Source: an uncultured Microbulbifer sp.
Lineage (GTDB): Bacteria > Pseudomonadota > Gammaproteobacteria > Pseudomonadales > Cellvibrionaceae
DNA: 58,368 nucleotides
Reading direction: 5' to 3'
Assembly (NCBI RefSeq): GCF_947498635.1
Contig: NZ_CANMKV010000027.1
Location: 1-58,368, forward strand
A program made the position numbers and the translations under genes. The notes under the pieces are model-generated. The model did no database searches and was not told the origin of the DNA. It worked only from the letters and a program-made list of their open reading frames with translations. Position 1 is the stretch's first letter; every line of letters starts with the position of its first letter. This document shows, in pieces, positions 17,904 through 26,935 of the stretch.

Positions 17904-18944
17904 TTAAGCTAAAGGGTCGGCGTCCGCGTCATAAGGTAACTCTTGAATCTCCAGTGTACGGCCGTCTTTCAGCTGCAGAGTTTGGCCGGCGGCGACCTTG
18001 GCGATGGTGAGCACAGCCAATAGCTGTATTCCATCTTTGCTGTGGCAGGCCTCCACTAGGTTGCCGATGCTCTGGGTGCCTTCAGTAAAGATTTCCAATC
18101 CGCTGCTTGGCAAGTCGCCCCCTTCGCACTTCGCACGATAGAGGCGGCGCTTGGCGGCGCCGCGAAATTGCATACGGGCGATCACTTCTTGGCCTGTGTA
18201 GCAACCTTTTTTAAAGCTGACGCCGCCAAGCAGGTGGAGATTGGTCATCTGGGGGATAAACATTTCGGAAGTGGCAGCATCAATTTGGGGGATGCCAGCG
18301 TCGATCTGCCCCTTTTGCCACTGATCGTAGCCGCTGGCCTCACTGTGGGGAGAGAGTTCCAGCCAGAGTTCCTGAGCCTTGCTGGCTGGTACTAAGAGGG
18401 TTAGCTGGCTTTCATTGACCGATTGGGCAATACAGCGCTGGCCATCATACTCAAAAGTGCTGACTTGACCGGAAGATAGGGGGGCGAACCCCAATATCTC
18501 TGAGGCCTGTTGAGCCGCGTTTTGCCCCTGTAGGCCGAGCCAGTGGAATTCGTCGCTGATATCACGCAGCTCTGTTTTAAAAAAGACGGCGTATTTGGCC
18601 AGTGCCTGTTGGGCAATTGGCGCTAAGTCGCGCGGCATTCGGAGTATAAATTCGCTCTGGGAGAGTTTCAGTGCGCTGAAAGCACTGATCATACGCCCCT
18701 TGGGGTTGCAGTGTGCCCCAAGGGTGCTGTGTCTGTCGGGTAGGTTTACCAGGTCGCAGGTCAGCTGACCCTGCAGGAATTTCTGGCTGTCGGGCCCGCT
18801 CACTGAAACGCCGCCCACGGGGCCCAGGTCGATCAGATGTAAGCCCTGGGGGCTGTCATTGCTGGTAAGGGGGAAGTGGGCCCTGCCGCCTTCCCAAATG
18901 GCGCCTTCGTTGCTGAGAAAATCCTGCCACTGTTGCTGGTCCAT
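17904..18944 (-). CDS. ygfZ: tRNA-modifying/Fe-S maintenance protein YgfZ
   Basis: A 346-residue folate-binding YgfZ protein of the GcvT-like fold, which supports activity of Fe-S enzymes such as MiaB. The signature KGCYTGQE lies at residues 246-253, with the conserved Cys 248, followed by VIARMQFRGAAKRRLY. The N-terminal GcvT-like region contains FLQGQLTCDLVNL. Divergent from sdhE with about 114 bases between start codons, the arrangement found in E. coli and most gammaproteobacteria. Confidence 0.95.
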   Translation of the reverse strand: MDQQQWQDFLSNEGAIWEGGRAHFPLTSNDSPQGLHLIDLGPVGGVSVSGPDSQKFLQGQLTCDLVNLPDRHSTLGAHCNPKGRMISAFSALKLSQSEFILRMPRDLAPIAQQALAKYAVFFKTELRDISDEFHWLGLQGQNAAQQASEILGFAPLSSGQVSTFEYDGQRCIAQSVNESQLTLLVPASKAQELWLELSPHSEASGYDQWQKGQIDAGIPQIDAATSEMFIPQMTNLHLLGGVSFKKGCYTGQEVIARMQFRGAAKRRLYRAKCEGGDLPSSGLEIFTEGTQSIGNLVEACHSKDGIQLLAVLTIAKVAAGQTLQLKDGRTLEIQELPYDADADPLA

Positions 18945-19058
18945 AGTGCTGCCACCTCCGGTTGTCTTGGTGGCGTTATTTGGGGATTGCCGCGCCCCTT
19001 TTCAAGTTTGCCTGGGCTGCGGGTATACTGCGCTCTTTAACCTGGTTGGAAAAGAAGT

Positions 19059-19304
19059 ATGGATCGCAACCGCCTGTTTTGGGCCAGTCGCCGCGGCATG
19101 TTGGAGCTGGATCTGGTGCTGCTGCCATTTCTGGATAATATCTATGAAACATTGGAGCCAGAGGATCAGCAGCGTTATATCCGGCTGATGGACGAGCAAG
19201 ATCAGGACTTGTTTGCCTGGTTTATGCGCCGAGAAGATCCGGTCGATCCAGACCTGCTGCGTATAGTGCAGATTATCCGTGACAACACCGGACTTCAGGA
19301 ATAG
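19059..19304 (+). CDS. sdhE: Succinate dehydrogenase flavinylation factor SdhE
   Basis: An 81-residue small helical protein. The conserved RGMLELDLVL segment holds the RGxxE motif that promotes covalent attachment of FAD to SdhA. Length matches E. coli SdhE (88) closely. It is the first gene of a unit with ygfX, whose start lies inside its end, and is divergent from ygfZ. Confidence 0.95.
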   Translation: MDRNRLFWASRRGMLELDLVLLPFLDNIYETLEPEDQQRYIRLMDEQDQDLFAWFMRREDPVDPDLLRIVQIIRDNTGLQE

Positions 19305-19731
19305 CCAGTCTCCCCAGTATTTTGAACGCAGCGCGCGCCTGAGTTGCGCCGTTGCGTCATCGCCATTCCTTCTTCTTTTTTTGCTGGTTGCGGTAATCCA
19401 GGCAGCGCTTCTGTTGTGGTTGTGCCAGCTTCCTCCCTGGCTGTTCTGGTCGGCGCTATTGTTGGTGTTGATTTATGCCTTACTTGAGAGGGGGCGTCTG
19501 AGGCGAATGACCGGTGTGTTATCAACCCGCGAGCGTCGCTGGTTTTGGCGTAGCACAGGCGGTGAGGAGCGGGAGTTTCAGTTCCGGGGGGAGTTGCTGC
19601 TGTGGCGCTGGCTGGTTGTCATTCATGGGCGGGATCAGACTGGCGTACCCTTGCGTCTGGTATTGGCGCGGGATGCATTGGTTAGAGATGACTGGCGCAG
19701 GTTGCAAGCTGCACTGCGTTTCTCACGCTAA
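19279..19731 (+). CDS. ygfX: YgfX-like inner-membrane protein
   Basis: A 150-residue protein of the YgfX (CptA) type, in its conserved position after sdhE, overlapping it by 26 bases with a GTG start. Two adjacent hydrophobic helices at about 31-49 and 54-68 are followed by a small C-terminal domain containing LLLWRWLVVI and RLVLARDAL. In E. coli the homologue has been described as a toxin that affects cell shape and as an SdhE partner; that is contested, and I do not assume it here. Confidence 0.82.
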   Translation: MTTPDFRNSQSPQYFERSARLSCAVASSPFLLLFLLVAVIQAALLLWLCQLPPWLFWSALLLVLIYALLERGRLRRMTGVLSTRERRWFWRSTGGEEREFQFRGELLLWRWLVVIHGRDQTGVPLRLVLARDALVRDDWRRLQAALRFSR

Positions 19732-19761
19732 GGCGGGCGGCGGCCCGCCGTTTGTGCGCAA

Positions 19762-21378
19762 TCAAATAAACTGCCGTTGGTTGGCGTAATTTTCCGGTAC
19801 CAAAACAGTATCCATGGCTAACTCACGCAGACCCGGGTAATCCAGAGAGTAATGCAGGCCGCGGCTCTCGCGCCGGTCCAGTGCTGAGCGGATAATCAAC
19901 TCGGAAACCAGGGCCAGGTTGCGCAGCTCTACTAGGTCGTTAGTAATGCGGTAGTTGGCGTAGAATTCACGGATCTCCCGATGAAGTAATTTTACCCGAT
20001 GCTGGGCGCGCAACAGACGCTTGCGTGTGCGCACGATACCCACGTAGTCCCACATAAAGCGTCGCAACTCATCCCAGTTATGCGAGATCACTACATCTTC
20101 ATCGGAGTCGGTAACCCTGGAGGCATCCCAGTCCGCTGCCCTGCGGGGCGACTGCACGGACTCTAGGTGTTCGTCGATATGCAGTGCGGTTGACCGCGCG
20201 TAAACCAGACACTCCAGAAGGGAATTGCTGGCCAGACGGTTGGCACCGTGTAGACCGGTAAAGGTGGTTTCGCCGATAGCGTAGAGTTGGTCCAGGTCGG
20301 TACATCCGTGCTGGTCTACCATGATTCCGCCGCAGGTATAATGTGCGGCGGGTACCACAGGAATGGGTTCCCGGGTGATATCAATGCCATACTTCAGGCA
20401 GTTGCTATAGACCGTGGGAAAGTGCTCGCGCACAAAGCCCGAATCCTTATGAGAGATATCCAGGTAGAGGCAGTCTGCACCGAGGCGCTTCATTTCATGG
20501 TCGATAGCTCGGGCGACAATATCCCTGGGCGCCAGCTCGCCGCGCTTATCAAAGCGCTCCATAAAGCGGCTGCCATCGGGCAGTTTCAGCTGTGCGCCCT
20601 CGCCGCGCAGGGCTTCAGTAATCAGGAAAGCTTTGGCTTTTGGGTGGTAGAGGCAGGTGGGGTGGAACTGGTTAAATTCCATATTGGCCACCCGACAGCC
20701 GGCGCGCCAGGCCATGGCAATACCGTCGCCACTGGCGCCATCGGGATTGCTAGTATACAAGTAGGCTTTACTGGCGCCGCCGGTGGCGAGTATCACCGCC
20801 TTGGCTTGCAGCAACTCCACCCCTTCGGTGTTTTTGTTTAGCACATAGGCGCCAGCGCAGCGAAAGCGGCCTTTTTCTGGGTCTGGCTGGCGAATTAGAT
20901 CTATGGCCACATGGTGCTCGAAACAGTCGATGTTTGGACTGTTGAGCACTTTCATCAGCAGGGTACTGTGTACCGCGCGCCCGGTGGCGTCGGCGCTGTG
21001 AATAATACGGCGATGGGTGTGGCCGCCTTCTTTGGTCAGGTGGTAGTCCTCACCTTCGCGGGTAAAGTCCACTCCCTGGTCGATCAGCCAGCGGATCGCT
21101 GCCGTGCTTTCTTCCACAGTGAAGCGCACTGACGATGGGTGGCAGAGTCCCGCACCCGCGTCTAATGTGTCTGCAATGTGTGACTCCACCGAATCCATCT
21201 CGTCCAGTACCGCGGCGATCCCCCCCTGGGCGAACCAGGTGGAGCCGTCCTGCAGGCGCTGTTTAGAGAGCAGGGCTACGCGGTACTTGGCCGAGAGATG
21301 TAAGGCCAGGGTGAGGCCGGCGGCGCCGCTGCCGATTACGAGAACGTCGTAGTTTACCTGGGCATTCATAGATTTCAT
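19762..21378 (-). CDS. nadB: L-aspartate oxidase
   Basis: A 538-residue FAD enzyme that oxidises L-aspartate to iminoaspartate, the first step of de novo NAD synthesis. The N-terminal FAD motif is [38 protein letters not shown] is the typical NadB segment; [14 protein letters not shown] and [12 protein letters not shown] follow, as do [15 protein letters not shown] and the C-terminal helical domain. Length is the same as E. coli NadB (540). ATG 21378 or ATG 21369 are both possible. Divergent from rpoE, as in most gammaproteobacteria. Confidence 0.97.
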   Translation of the reverse strand: MKSMNAQVNYDVLVIGSGAAGLTLALHLSAKYRVALLSKQRLQDGSTWFAQGGIAAVLDEMDSVESHIADTLDAGAGLCHPSSVRFTVEESTAAIRWLIDQGVDFTREGEDYHLTKEGGHTHRRIIHSADATGRAVHSTLLMKVLNSPNIDCFEHHVAIDLIRQPDPEKGRFRCAGAYVLNKNTEGVELLQAKAVILATGGASKAYLYTSNPDGASGDGIAMAWRAGCRVANMEFNQFHPTCLYHPKAKAFLITEALRGEGAQLKLPDGSRFMERFDKRGELAPRDIVARAIDHEMKRLGADCLYLDISHKDSGFVREHFPTVYSNCLKYGIDITREPIPVVPAAHYTCGGIMVDQHGCTDLDQLYAIGETTFTGLHGANRLASNSLLECLVYARSTALHIDEHLESVQSPRRAADWDASRVTDSDEDVVISHNWDELRRFMWDYVGIVRTRKRLLRAQHRVKLLHREIREFYANYRITNDLVELRNLALVSELIIRSALDRRESRGLHYSLDYPGLRELAMDTVLVPENYANQRQFI

Positions 21379-21434
21379 TTATCTTTTAGGGTCGCGTAGT
21401 ATAGCGCCTCCTGATTATTCGTCGATTTGACGTG

Positions 21435-21464
21435 GAACTTATGTCCTATTGTCAGTGTCTTCAA
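21435..21464 (+). promoter_or_regulatory. Candidate sigma-E type promoter of rpoE
   Basis: GAACTT at 21435-21440 (GGAACTT if 21434 is included) matches the -35 element of ECF sigma-E/AlgU promoters. Seventeen bases later TCTTCAA at 21458-21464 partly matches the -10 element. It lies about 85 bases before the rpoE start, as expected for autoregulation. The -10 match is imperfect. Confidence 0.5.
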
Positions 21465-21547
21465 CAGAGTAAAAGAAACGCCTGCGCAGGCAGCTCATTA
21501 ATAAATAGTCGTGGCGCCCGTAGTGTGGCTGGATATGGGAGTTGGGG

Positions 21548-22162
21548 ATGACAGCGCATCAGGCGTCAACGAGTGACCGCGAGCTGGTAGAGCGGGTTCA
21601 AAAGGGAGATAAACGCGCTTTTGACCTGTTAGTACTCAAGTATCAACACAAGATTGTTGCCGTAGTCAGTAGGTTCATTAAGGACCACAGTGAGGTACAG
21701 GATGTAACTCAGGAGGCCTTTATCAAGGCCTATCGAGCGCTCGCCAATTTCCGCGGCGATAGCGCTTTTTACACATGGATGTACCGTATTGCGATTAATA
21801 CCGCTAAAAACCACCTGGTTTCCCGCAGCCGCAGGCCACCATCCTCCGACGTGGATTTGGAGGATGCCGAGTTCTACTCGGGTGCTGACCTGTTGCGGGA
21901 TAACGAGACGCCTGAAAATCAGATGTTTCGGGATCAGCTGGAAGCCGCGGTGCACCGCGCCATTCGTGCCCTGCCAGAGGATCTGCGCTCAGCGGTTACG
22001 CTGAGGGAGCTTGAGGGACTGAGTTATGAGGAAATCGCCGAGGTGATGGGATGCCCGGTGGGTACGGTGCGTTCGAGGATATTTCGCGCACGGGAAGCGA
22101 TTGACCGGACAGTCCAGGCCGTGATGGCCGGGGAACCGGAAACACTGGGTGACCGAAGTTAA
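21548..22162 (+). CDS. rpoE: RNA polymerase sigma factor RpoE/AlgU
   Basis: ECF sigma factor of 204 residues for envelope stress. Region 2 includes DLLVLKYQHKIVAVVSRF and DVTQEAFIKAYRAL, with NFRGDSAFYTWMYRIAINTA; region 4 includes LPEDLRSAVTLRELEGLSYEE and GCPVGTVRSRIFRAREAID. I choose ATG 21548 over an in-frame TTG at 21542 because GGGAG at 21537-21541 is six bases upstream. It heads the operon with rseA, rseB and rseC, and is held inactive by RseA at the membrane. Confidence 0.96.
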   Translation: MTAHQASTSDRELVERVQKGDKRAFDLLVLKYQHKIVAVVSRFIKDHSEVQDVTQEAFIKAYRALANFRGDSAFYTWMYRIAINTAKNHLVSRSRRPPSSDVDLEDAEFYSGADLLRDNETPENQMFRDQLEAAVHRAIRALPEDLRSAVTLRELEGLSYEEIAEVMGCPVGTVRSRIFRAREAIDRTVQAVMAGEPETLGDRS

Positions 22163-22279
22163 ATTAGCGGAAAATTTTCCCAGCTGGGGAAACCAACCGC
22201 CGCGAGCCCGGTCATAACTCATACCAACTATGGTGCGTGTGGGCACCGAATAAATGATTGCACAAGAGGGTTAACCCCT

Positions 22280-22981
22280 ATGTCCCACGGGAATCATCAG
22301 GAACGTCTCAACGAGTCGCTCTCGGCGCTTATGGATGGCGAAGTCAGCGAGTTGGAGTTGCAGAGGCTTCTCAAAGCTTCGGCTGCTTCTGAAGAGTTGG
22401 GTGCGCGCTGGTCACGCTACCAACTGGCGGCGAGCGTAATGCGCCGCGAACAGACTGCCCCGGTCGATAGTGGTCTCGCCGCGAGTATCTCAGCGGCAAT
22501 CGATCTCGAAGAGCCGCTATCGCAAGAGGGGAGTGGTGGTGCGATTGCGGCCAATGGGTTGATCAACAACCGCTGGTGGCGTCCGCTTTCACGTGGCGCT
22601 GTAGCCGCGACTGTGGCGTTCGCCGCGATCTTAGGGGTTCAGCAGATGACCGATACCCAGCAGAGTCCGGTGCAGGGAGCCGATTTGGTAGCGGAAGTCG
22701 AGCGACCGGCTCAGCCGGTGGTTCAATCCGCCCCACAGCCATCCGGTTTCTATGTGCCTGCGCCATCTACCCGATCTGTGAGCACTGCGACTCCGCGGTT
22801 TGTTCCGGAACAGCGCGGTGGCGTTGTCGGTCAACAGGTCATCCAGCAGGCGCCTACGCCAGAGCTGATGCGCCACTTAAACCGCGTAATGATTCAACAT
22901 TCCGAACAGGCCGCGCATGTCGGAAGCCAAGGTATGGTGCCTTTTGCACGCGCGACCTATGGCGAACAAGTTGGAATGTAG
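22280..22981 (+). CDS. rseA: Anti-sigma-E factor RseA/MucA
   Basis: A 233-residue single-pass membrane protein that binds sigma-E on the cytoplasmic side. The N-terminal domain has ERLNESLSALMDGEVSELEL, typical of RseA/MucA. One transmembrane helix lies at about 105-121. The periplasmic part ends with LMRHLNRVMIQHSEQAA, close to the region of MucA that contacts MucB. About 117 bases after rpoE, a larger gap than usual. Cleavage by site-1 and site-2 proteases is inferred from family. Confidence 0.9.
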   Translation: MSHGNHQERLNESLSALMDGEVSELELQRLLKASAASEELGARWSRYQLAASVMRREQTAPVDSGLAASISAAIDLEEPLSQEGSGGAIAANGLINNRWWRPLSRGAVAATVAFAAILGVQQMTDTQQSPVQGADLVAEVERPAQPVVQSAPQPSGFYVPAPSTRSVSTATPRFVPEQRGGVVGQQVIQQAPTPELMRHLNRVMIQHSEQAAHVGSQGMVPFARATYGEQVGM

Positions 22982-22982
22982 C

Positions 22983-24179
22983 GTGACGAAAGCCGTTTTC
23001 AGGGGGAGTCTTATCCGTATTGGAATTCGCAGGGCCAGCAGTTTGCTGCTGGCTTCCTCTCTGCTGGCGCTGGCGCTGCCGGTGTTGGCGCAAGACGCCG
23101 TTGGCACCGAAGCCGGTATTTCCTCCAGCGTTCCAAGTACCATTCACCTCGATATGGCCAGCTCCCAGGCTGCGGCCGCTACCGTGGTTAGCGCCACTGT
23201 AGAAGCCGCCACCAGTCCGGCCTCGTCGGTGGCTGGCCAGGAATCTCTGGCAGAGCCTTCTCTCATTGACCCCACGGTGCTCTCTTCAGAGGCTTTGTCC
23301 AACCCGGGTGCGGTTTCTGTCGCGGTGGCCGGCAACGAGGTAGAGCAGTGGTTGGCCAAGTTGGCTACGGCAGTTGCAGAGCTGGAGTACAGTGGGCTGG
23401 TGACTTTTGAGCACGCCGGTATGCTGGAAACGCTTCAGGTGGTGCACGCTGTGCGCGATGGTGAGCAGGTGGAGCGAGTGCGTTACCTGAGTGGTGAGCC
23501 GCGGGAGTTGATCAGTCACGGCAGTGGCGGCAACTGTGAGTTCGGTGTATCGCCCAGCGCCAGAACCACTTTGTGGAATGCGGTGGGACAGCAACAGGTA
23601 CAGCGCGCTTATCAGTTTATCCTGCGCGGTGAGGAGCGTATTGCTGACCGCGATGCGGTGGTGATTGAGGCCCGGCCACGCGACCGCTATCGCTTGGGGC
23701 TGGTGGTCAGTCTCGATCGGGAGACCGGGTTACCGCTCAAAACTATGCTGGTCAGTACTCAGGGCCGCGTGTTGGAGCGCTATCAGTTTGTTCAGTTGGA
23801 CCTGTCACCGATTGAGGACTCCGCTCTCGATGCCGTCTCCAAGAATGCCCGACGTGTGGATAACCGTGCCACTTGTGAATCTTCTCAGAGTCGCTGGCAG
23901 GTGCGTTGGCTGCCGGAAGGCTTTAAGGTCGTCTCGGTAAAGCCACTGTCCGATGGCGATATGATGGTCTTCAGTGATGGGCTGGGTGTTTTCACAGTAT
24001 TTGTGCAGCGTCTTGGACCCGAGCTTGAGGATTTCAAAGGTCGCGCGATACGGGGTGCAACCGTAGCTTATATGGACCGGATGGAAGTGAACGGCGTAGC
24101 TTATACCATTACCGTTGTGGGGGAGATCCCCGATGCTACGGCGCGCAGAGTGGCTAGCTCCATTATTGAAAAAGGCTGA
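22983..24179 (+). CDS. rseB: Periplasmic regulator RseB/MucB, with long N-terminal linker
   Basis: RseB/MucB binds the periplasmic domain of RseA and lipopolysaccharide or lipoprotein signals, shielding RseA from proteolysis. The large lipid-binding-like domain begins near VEQWLAKLATAVAELEYSG and includes GGNCEFGVSP and PRDRYRLGLVVSLDRETGLP; the C-terminal domain includes WQVRWLPEGFKVVS and ends with TITVVGEIPDATARRVA. I place the start at GTG 22983, one base after the rseA stop, rather than the longer frame. This gives 398 residues against about 316 in Pseudomonas; the excess is an Ala/Val/Ser-rich stretch of about 90 residues between the signal peptide and the first domain. Confidence 0.9.
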   Translation: MTKAVFRGSLIRIGIRRASSLLLASSLLALALPVLAQDAVGTEAGISSSVPSTIHLDMASSQAAAATVVSATVEAATSPASSVAGQESLAEPSLIDPTVLSSEALSNPGAVSVAVAGNEVEQWLAKLATAVAELEYSGLVTFEHAGMLETLQVVHAVRDGEQVERVRYLSGEPRELISHGSGGNCEFGVSPSARTTLWNAVGQQQVQRAYQFILRGEERIADRDAVVIEARPRDRYRLGLVVSLDRETGLPLKTMLVSTQGRVLERYQFVQLDLSPIEDSALDAVSKNARRVDNRATCESSQSRWQVRWLPEGFKVVSVKPLSDGDMMVFSDGLGVFTVFVQRLGPELEDFKGRAIRGATVAYMDRMEVNGVAYTITVVGEIPDATARRVASSIIEKG

Positions 24180-24184
24180 ATGCC

Positions 24185-24637
24185 TTGCTTGAAGAGCGCG
24201 GCCGTATTGTCGCCATAGAGTCTGATGCTGTCTGGGTGGAAACCATCCAGCGCAGCGCCTGCAATGGCTGTGAGGCCAAATCTGGGTGTGGCACAGGTCT
24301 TCTTGGCGATTTCTTTTCTTCTTCCACACGGGTGCGTGCCGTTCTCAATGGCTACCCCGCCAATAAAATTTCCCTGAATGATACTGCGGTGATTGGTATT
24401 AATGAAAATGCCCTCACTAGCAGCACCTTGCTGGTTTATTTGGTGCCTTTGATCTCCCTGCTGCTCTTGGCGTTACTGGGTGATTACCTGTTTGCTGAGG
24501 CCGGGGCGGTAATTGGTGCTCTCGCCGGTCTTCTTGGGGGCGCTTTGGGTGTTCGCTGGTACAGTCGCCTCCAATCCGCCAACCCTACCTATACACCGGT
24601 GCTTTTGCGGGTCGAGCCCGAAAGCGAGCGCTCTTAA
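24185..24637 (+). CDS. rseC: Sigma-E regulator RseC/MucC
   Basis: A 150-residue inner-membrane protein of the RseC family, likely TTG start at 24185. The N-terminal part has ERGRIVAIESDAVWVE and a cysteine cluster ACNGCEAKSGCGTG, the family signature. Two helices follow at about 82-102 and 105-125. In E. coli RseC has roles around the Rsx electron-transfer complex and sigma-E; the first is supported by association studies, the second modest. Confidence 0.92.
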   Translation: MLEERGRIVAIESDAVWVETIQRSACNGCEAKSGCGTGLLGDFFSSSTRVRAVLNGYPANKISLNDTAVIGINENALTSSTLLVYLVPLISLLLLALLGDYLFAEAGAVIGALAGLLGGALGVRWYSRLQSANPTYTPVLLRVEPESERS

Positions 24638-24657
24638 CTTACGGAACCTAAACTGAT

Positions 24658-24683
24658 AGCTCCAAGGTTTATGGATTGGAGTT
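24658..24683 (+). promoter_or_regulatory. Hairpin overlapping epimerase ribosome binding site
   Basis: CTCCAA (24660-24665) can pair with TTGGAG (24676-24681), and an A-T and a G-T pair extend the stem to eight. The GGAG of the second arm is the Shine-Dalgarno sequence of the downstream epimerase (ATG 24688). This could dampen its translation. No ligand-binding structure is evident. Confidence 0.4.
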
Positions 24684-24687
24684 TTTC

Positions 24688-25635
24688 ATGCTGGCCCGCT
24701 GCTACATAGAACGCTGGCCCCTGCGCACGGCTTTTGTTATTTCTCGAGGGGCTCGCACCGAGGCAGAAGTTGTGGTGGTAGAGGTCAAGCTGGAGGGCTG
24801 TGTGGGTATTGGAGAGTGTACCCCTTACGCCCGCTACGGCGAGAGCCCCGATTCTGTGGTCAGGCAGCTCGAGCCCCTCTTATCCGAACTTGCTGCAGGC
24901 TTGAAACGAAGTGCTCTGGCGTCGCGCCTACCGGCCGGTGCCGCGCGAAATGCTCTGGATTGCGCTTTGGCGGACTGGGAGGCCCGCTACAATGGCGAGA
25001 CCTTTTGCGGCCCGGATTCCCTACCCACCGTGCAGACATTGGTGATCGACAGCCCGCAGGCGATGGCCATGGCGGCGATTGAAGCTGTGGCTGCAGGGGT
25101 GGGGGTGCTCAAGCTTAAATTGGATGATCGTCACGTCCTTGAACGGGTCGCAGCCGTGCGTGCTGCCGCGCCCGGCGCTCAGTTAGTGATTGATGCCAAT
25201 GAGGCTTGGTGCAGTGACAATCTGGTGGCGCGCTGCGAGCGGCTGGCGGAGTTGGAGGTTGCTATGCTAGAGCAACCGTTGCCCGCCGGTGATGATGATT
25301 TTCTCGCTACTTTTACCCATCCCCTGCCCATATGTGCCGATGAAAGCTGCCATACCCGTACCGATCTGCAGCGCCTGAAAGGGCGCTATGAGATGATTAA
25401 TGTCAAACTCGATAAGACGGGTGGTATTGGCGAGGCAGAAGCCTTAGCGGAGGAAGCGGTTAGACAGGGGTTTGAGGTGATGCTCGGCTGTATGTTGTGT
25501 ACTTCACGAGCAATCCGCGCCGCCTGGCCCCTGGGTCCCAGGGCTCGCTATCTAGACTTGGACGGCCCCACTTGGCTGGCCAAGGATGCGGAGCCCCCTT
25601 TGCGCTTTACCGCCGGCCGAGTTTTTTGGTCGTAA
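24688..25635 (+). CDS. L-Ala-D/L-Glu epimerase (enolase superfamily)
   Basis: A 315-residue enolase-superfamily enzyme of the muconate-lactonising/dipeptide epimerase branch, like E. coli YcjG. It likely epimerises L-Ala-D-Glu to L-Ala-L-Glu during murein peptide recycling. Visible motifs: GIGECTPYARYGES, GVLKLKLDD with the catalytic Lys pair, DANEAW (metal Asp), MLEQPLP (metal Glu), ADESCH (metal Asp) and NVKLDKTGG (second catalytic Lys). The frame opens with TTG at 24676, but ATG 24688 has GGAG six bases upstream. The convergent MpaA gene 0.6 kb away supports the murein-peptide role. Confidence 0.88.
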   Translation: MLARCYIERWPLRTAFVISRGARTEAEVVVVEVKLEGCVGIGECTPYARYGESPDSVVRQLEPLLSELAAGLKRSALASRLPAGAARNALDCALADWEARYNGETFCGPDSLPTVQTLVIDSPQAMAMAAIEAVAAGVGVLKLKLDDRHVLERVAAVRAAAPGAQLVIDANEAWCSDNLVARCERLAELEVAMLEQPLPAGDDDFLATFTHPLPICADESCHTRTDLQRLKGRYEMINVKLDKTGGIGEAEALAEEAVRQGFEVMLGCMLCTSRAIRAAWPLGPRARYLDLDGPTWLAKDAEPPLRFTAGRVFWS

Positions 25636-25670
25636 ATGGGTAGTTGTGTGATCTGGAAATTGAGAATTTA

Positions 25671-26138
25671 ATGAAAAAATTATTCTTGTTGATTTTAGTG
25701 GTTATTGTTTCTGGGTGTGCGGCGAGTGGACCTGTTTTTTCACCTCTGCCGGCATCAGAAACGAGAGCAACCGTTTATATATACAGACCAAAAACAGTTG
25801 TTAATTGCTGTGTTTCTCCAGAATTGTTTGTAAATGAAAAAAAAGTAGGCTCACTTAAGAATGGTGGTTACTTGGTGTATCAATTAGAAACAGGCATTTA
25901 CAGATTTACTGCAGAGAATGAGTCCGTAGGCTTTTATCGTTTAGATTTAGACCTAGAGCTGCAAGCTGGTAAAACTTACTATCTAAAATGGTTTGTGGGT
26001 GATTTGTCTTCACTAGAGACAGCTGTATACGGAGGTATTGGAGTTGGTGTTGCGAACTATGACTATAAATTCATCCGGTTACCAGGTGAAGTTGCAATGC
26101 CAGAAATCAGAACCCTGAGTTATTCTGGCCCACAGTAA
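25671..26138 (+). CDS. DUF2846-like lipoprotein
   Basis: A 155-residue lipoprotein. MKKLFLLILVVIVSGCAAS is a lipoprotein signal with Cys at residue 16. The mature part resembles DUF2846: RATVYIYRPKT, then SPELFVNEKKVGSLKNGGY and TAENESVG. An upstream methionine at 25644 gives no better start. It lies 36 bases after the epimerase, but is markedly more AT-rich than the epimerase and MpaA, so it may have entered separately. Function unknown. Confidence 0.8.
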   Translation: MKKLFLLILVVIVSGCAASGPVFSPLPASETRATVYIYRPKTVVNCCVSPELFVNEKKVGSLKNGGYLVYQLETGIYRFTAENESVGFYRLDLDLELQAGKTYYLKWFVGDLSSLETAVYGGIGVGVANYDYKFIRLPGEVAMPEIRTLSYSGPQ

Positions 26139-26230
26139 AGCGTTGCAGTTTGTATCTTATTTTTTGTTCGGTCAGAATATTCTATTTTCATGCTAGTTAC
26201 TCGCAAGGTGCGTGGTTGCTGAATGCGGTT

Positions 26231-26935
26231 TTAACGGTCATGGGTAAGCAGGCTGATAAATATGTCTAGGTACTCTTCACTGGCAGCATCGGCAGAGATG
26301 GGTGGGAGTTCAACTGTGATACAGGGCAGGGCGCGCTCGGCGCACCAGGTACCGAAGGAGCCGGGTGTTTGGTAACCTACCTCCTTGACCAATGGCAACT
26401 GTAACCCCTCGGCCAGCCAGATGCCCAGGTCTGTCTGATCCGGGTCCTCCACACAGCCGAGAGGTTCATGGATCGATACTGTCCACTTAGGTTTTAGTTT
26501 ATCAATCAGCTGGCAGAGAGCTGAGGTCTCGCTTTCCGAGCCGGGGCTGTCGCCGGTGCTCAGTTTCACGTCGCGGGCATCTGCCGAGCTGTTCCAGCGG
26601 TACACATTGCCGCCACCATCCCAGTTTTTTGTGGCAAAGTTGCGGTTCAAATCTACTCCGTGCGCGTTGCAGCGTGTGCCCAGTTGGCATCCATCGGGAT
26701 TTACCGCCAGTATCACATGGTGCTTGAGGTGTTGCGCTGCCAGAGAACGCAGGGCGCAAGACAGTGCAACGACGGCCGCGACTTCGTCGCCGTGAGTGCC
26801 GGCCATTATTAGGCCTGCGCTGCAGCTGGAGTGTGCGGGAAAGTAAAAAAGAGGGGCTCCGAGAGCACTGTGTCCGTACAGCTCTCTGGCGAGGTGGAAT
26901 TGACCGCGCTGTGGACGCGGGCGCAATCTGGACAT
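26231..26935 (-). CDS. mpaA: Murein tripeptide amidase MpaA
   Basis: A 234-residue M14-family zinc carboxypeptidase of the MpaA type, which splits the gamma-D-Glu-Dap bond of the murein tripeptide in the cytoplasm. The zinc motif is AGTHGDEVAA with His 48 and Glu 51; DLNRNF is the carboxylate-binding Asn-Arg; SIHEPLGC carries the third zinc His; TVELPP carries the catalytic Glu. In E. coli mpaA is adjacent to ycjG, and here the epimerase lies convergently with only a lipoprotein gene between, so together they convert L-Ala-D-Glu-Dap to Dap and L-Ala-L-Glu. Confidence 0.9.
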   Translation of the reverse strand: MSRLRPRPQRGQFHLARELYGHSALGAPLFYFPAHSSCSAGLIMAGTHGDEVAAVVALSCALRSLAAQHLKHHVILAVNPDGCQLGTRCNAHGVDLNRNFATKNWDGGGNVYRWNSSADARDVKLSTGDSPGSESETSALCQLIDKLKPKWTVSIHEPLGCVEDPDQTDLGIWLAEGLQLPLVKEVGYQTPGSFGTWCAERALPCITVELPPISADAASEEYLDIFISLLTHDR

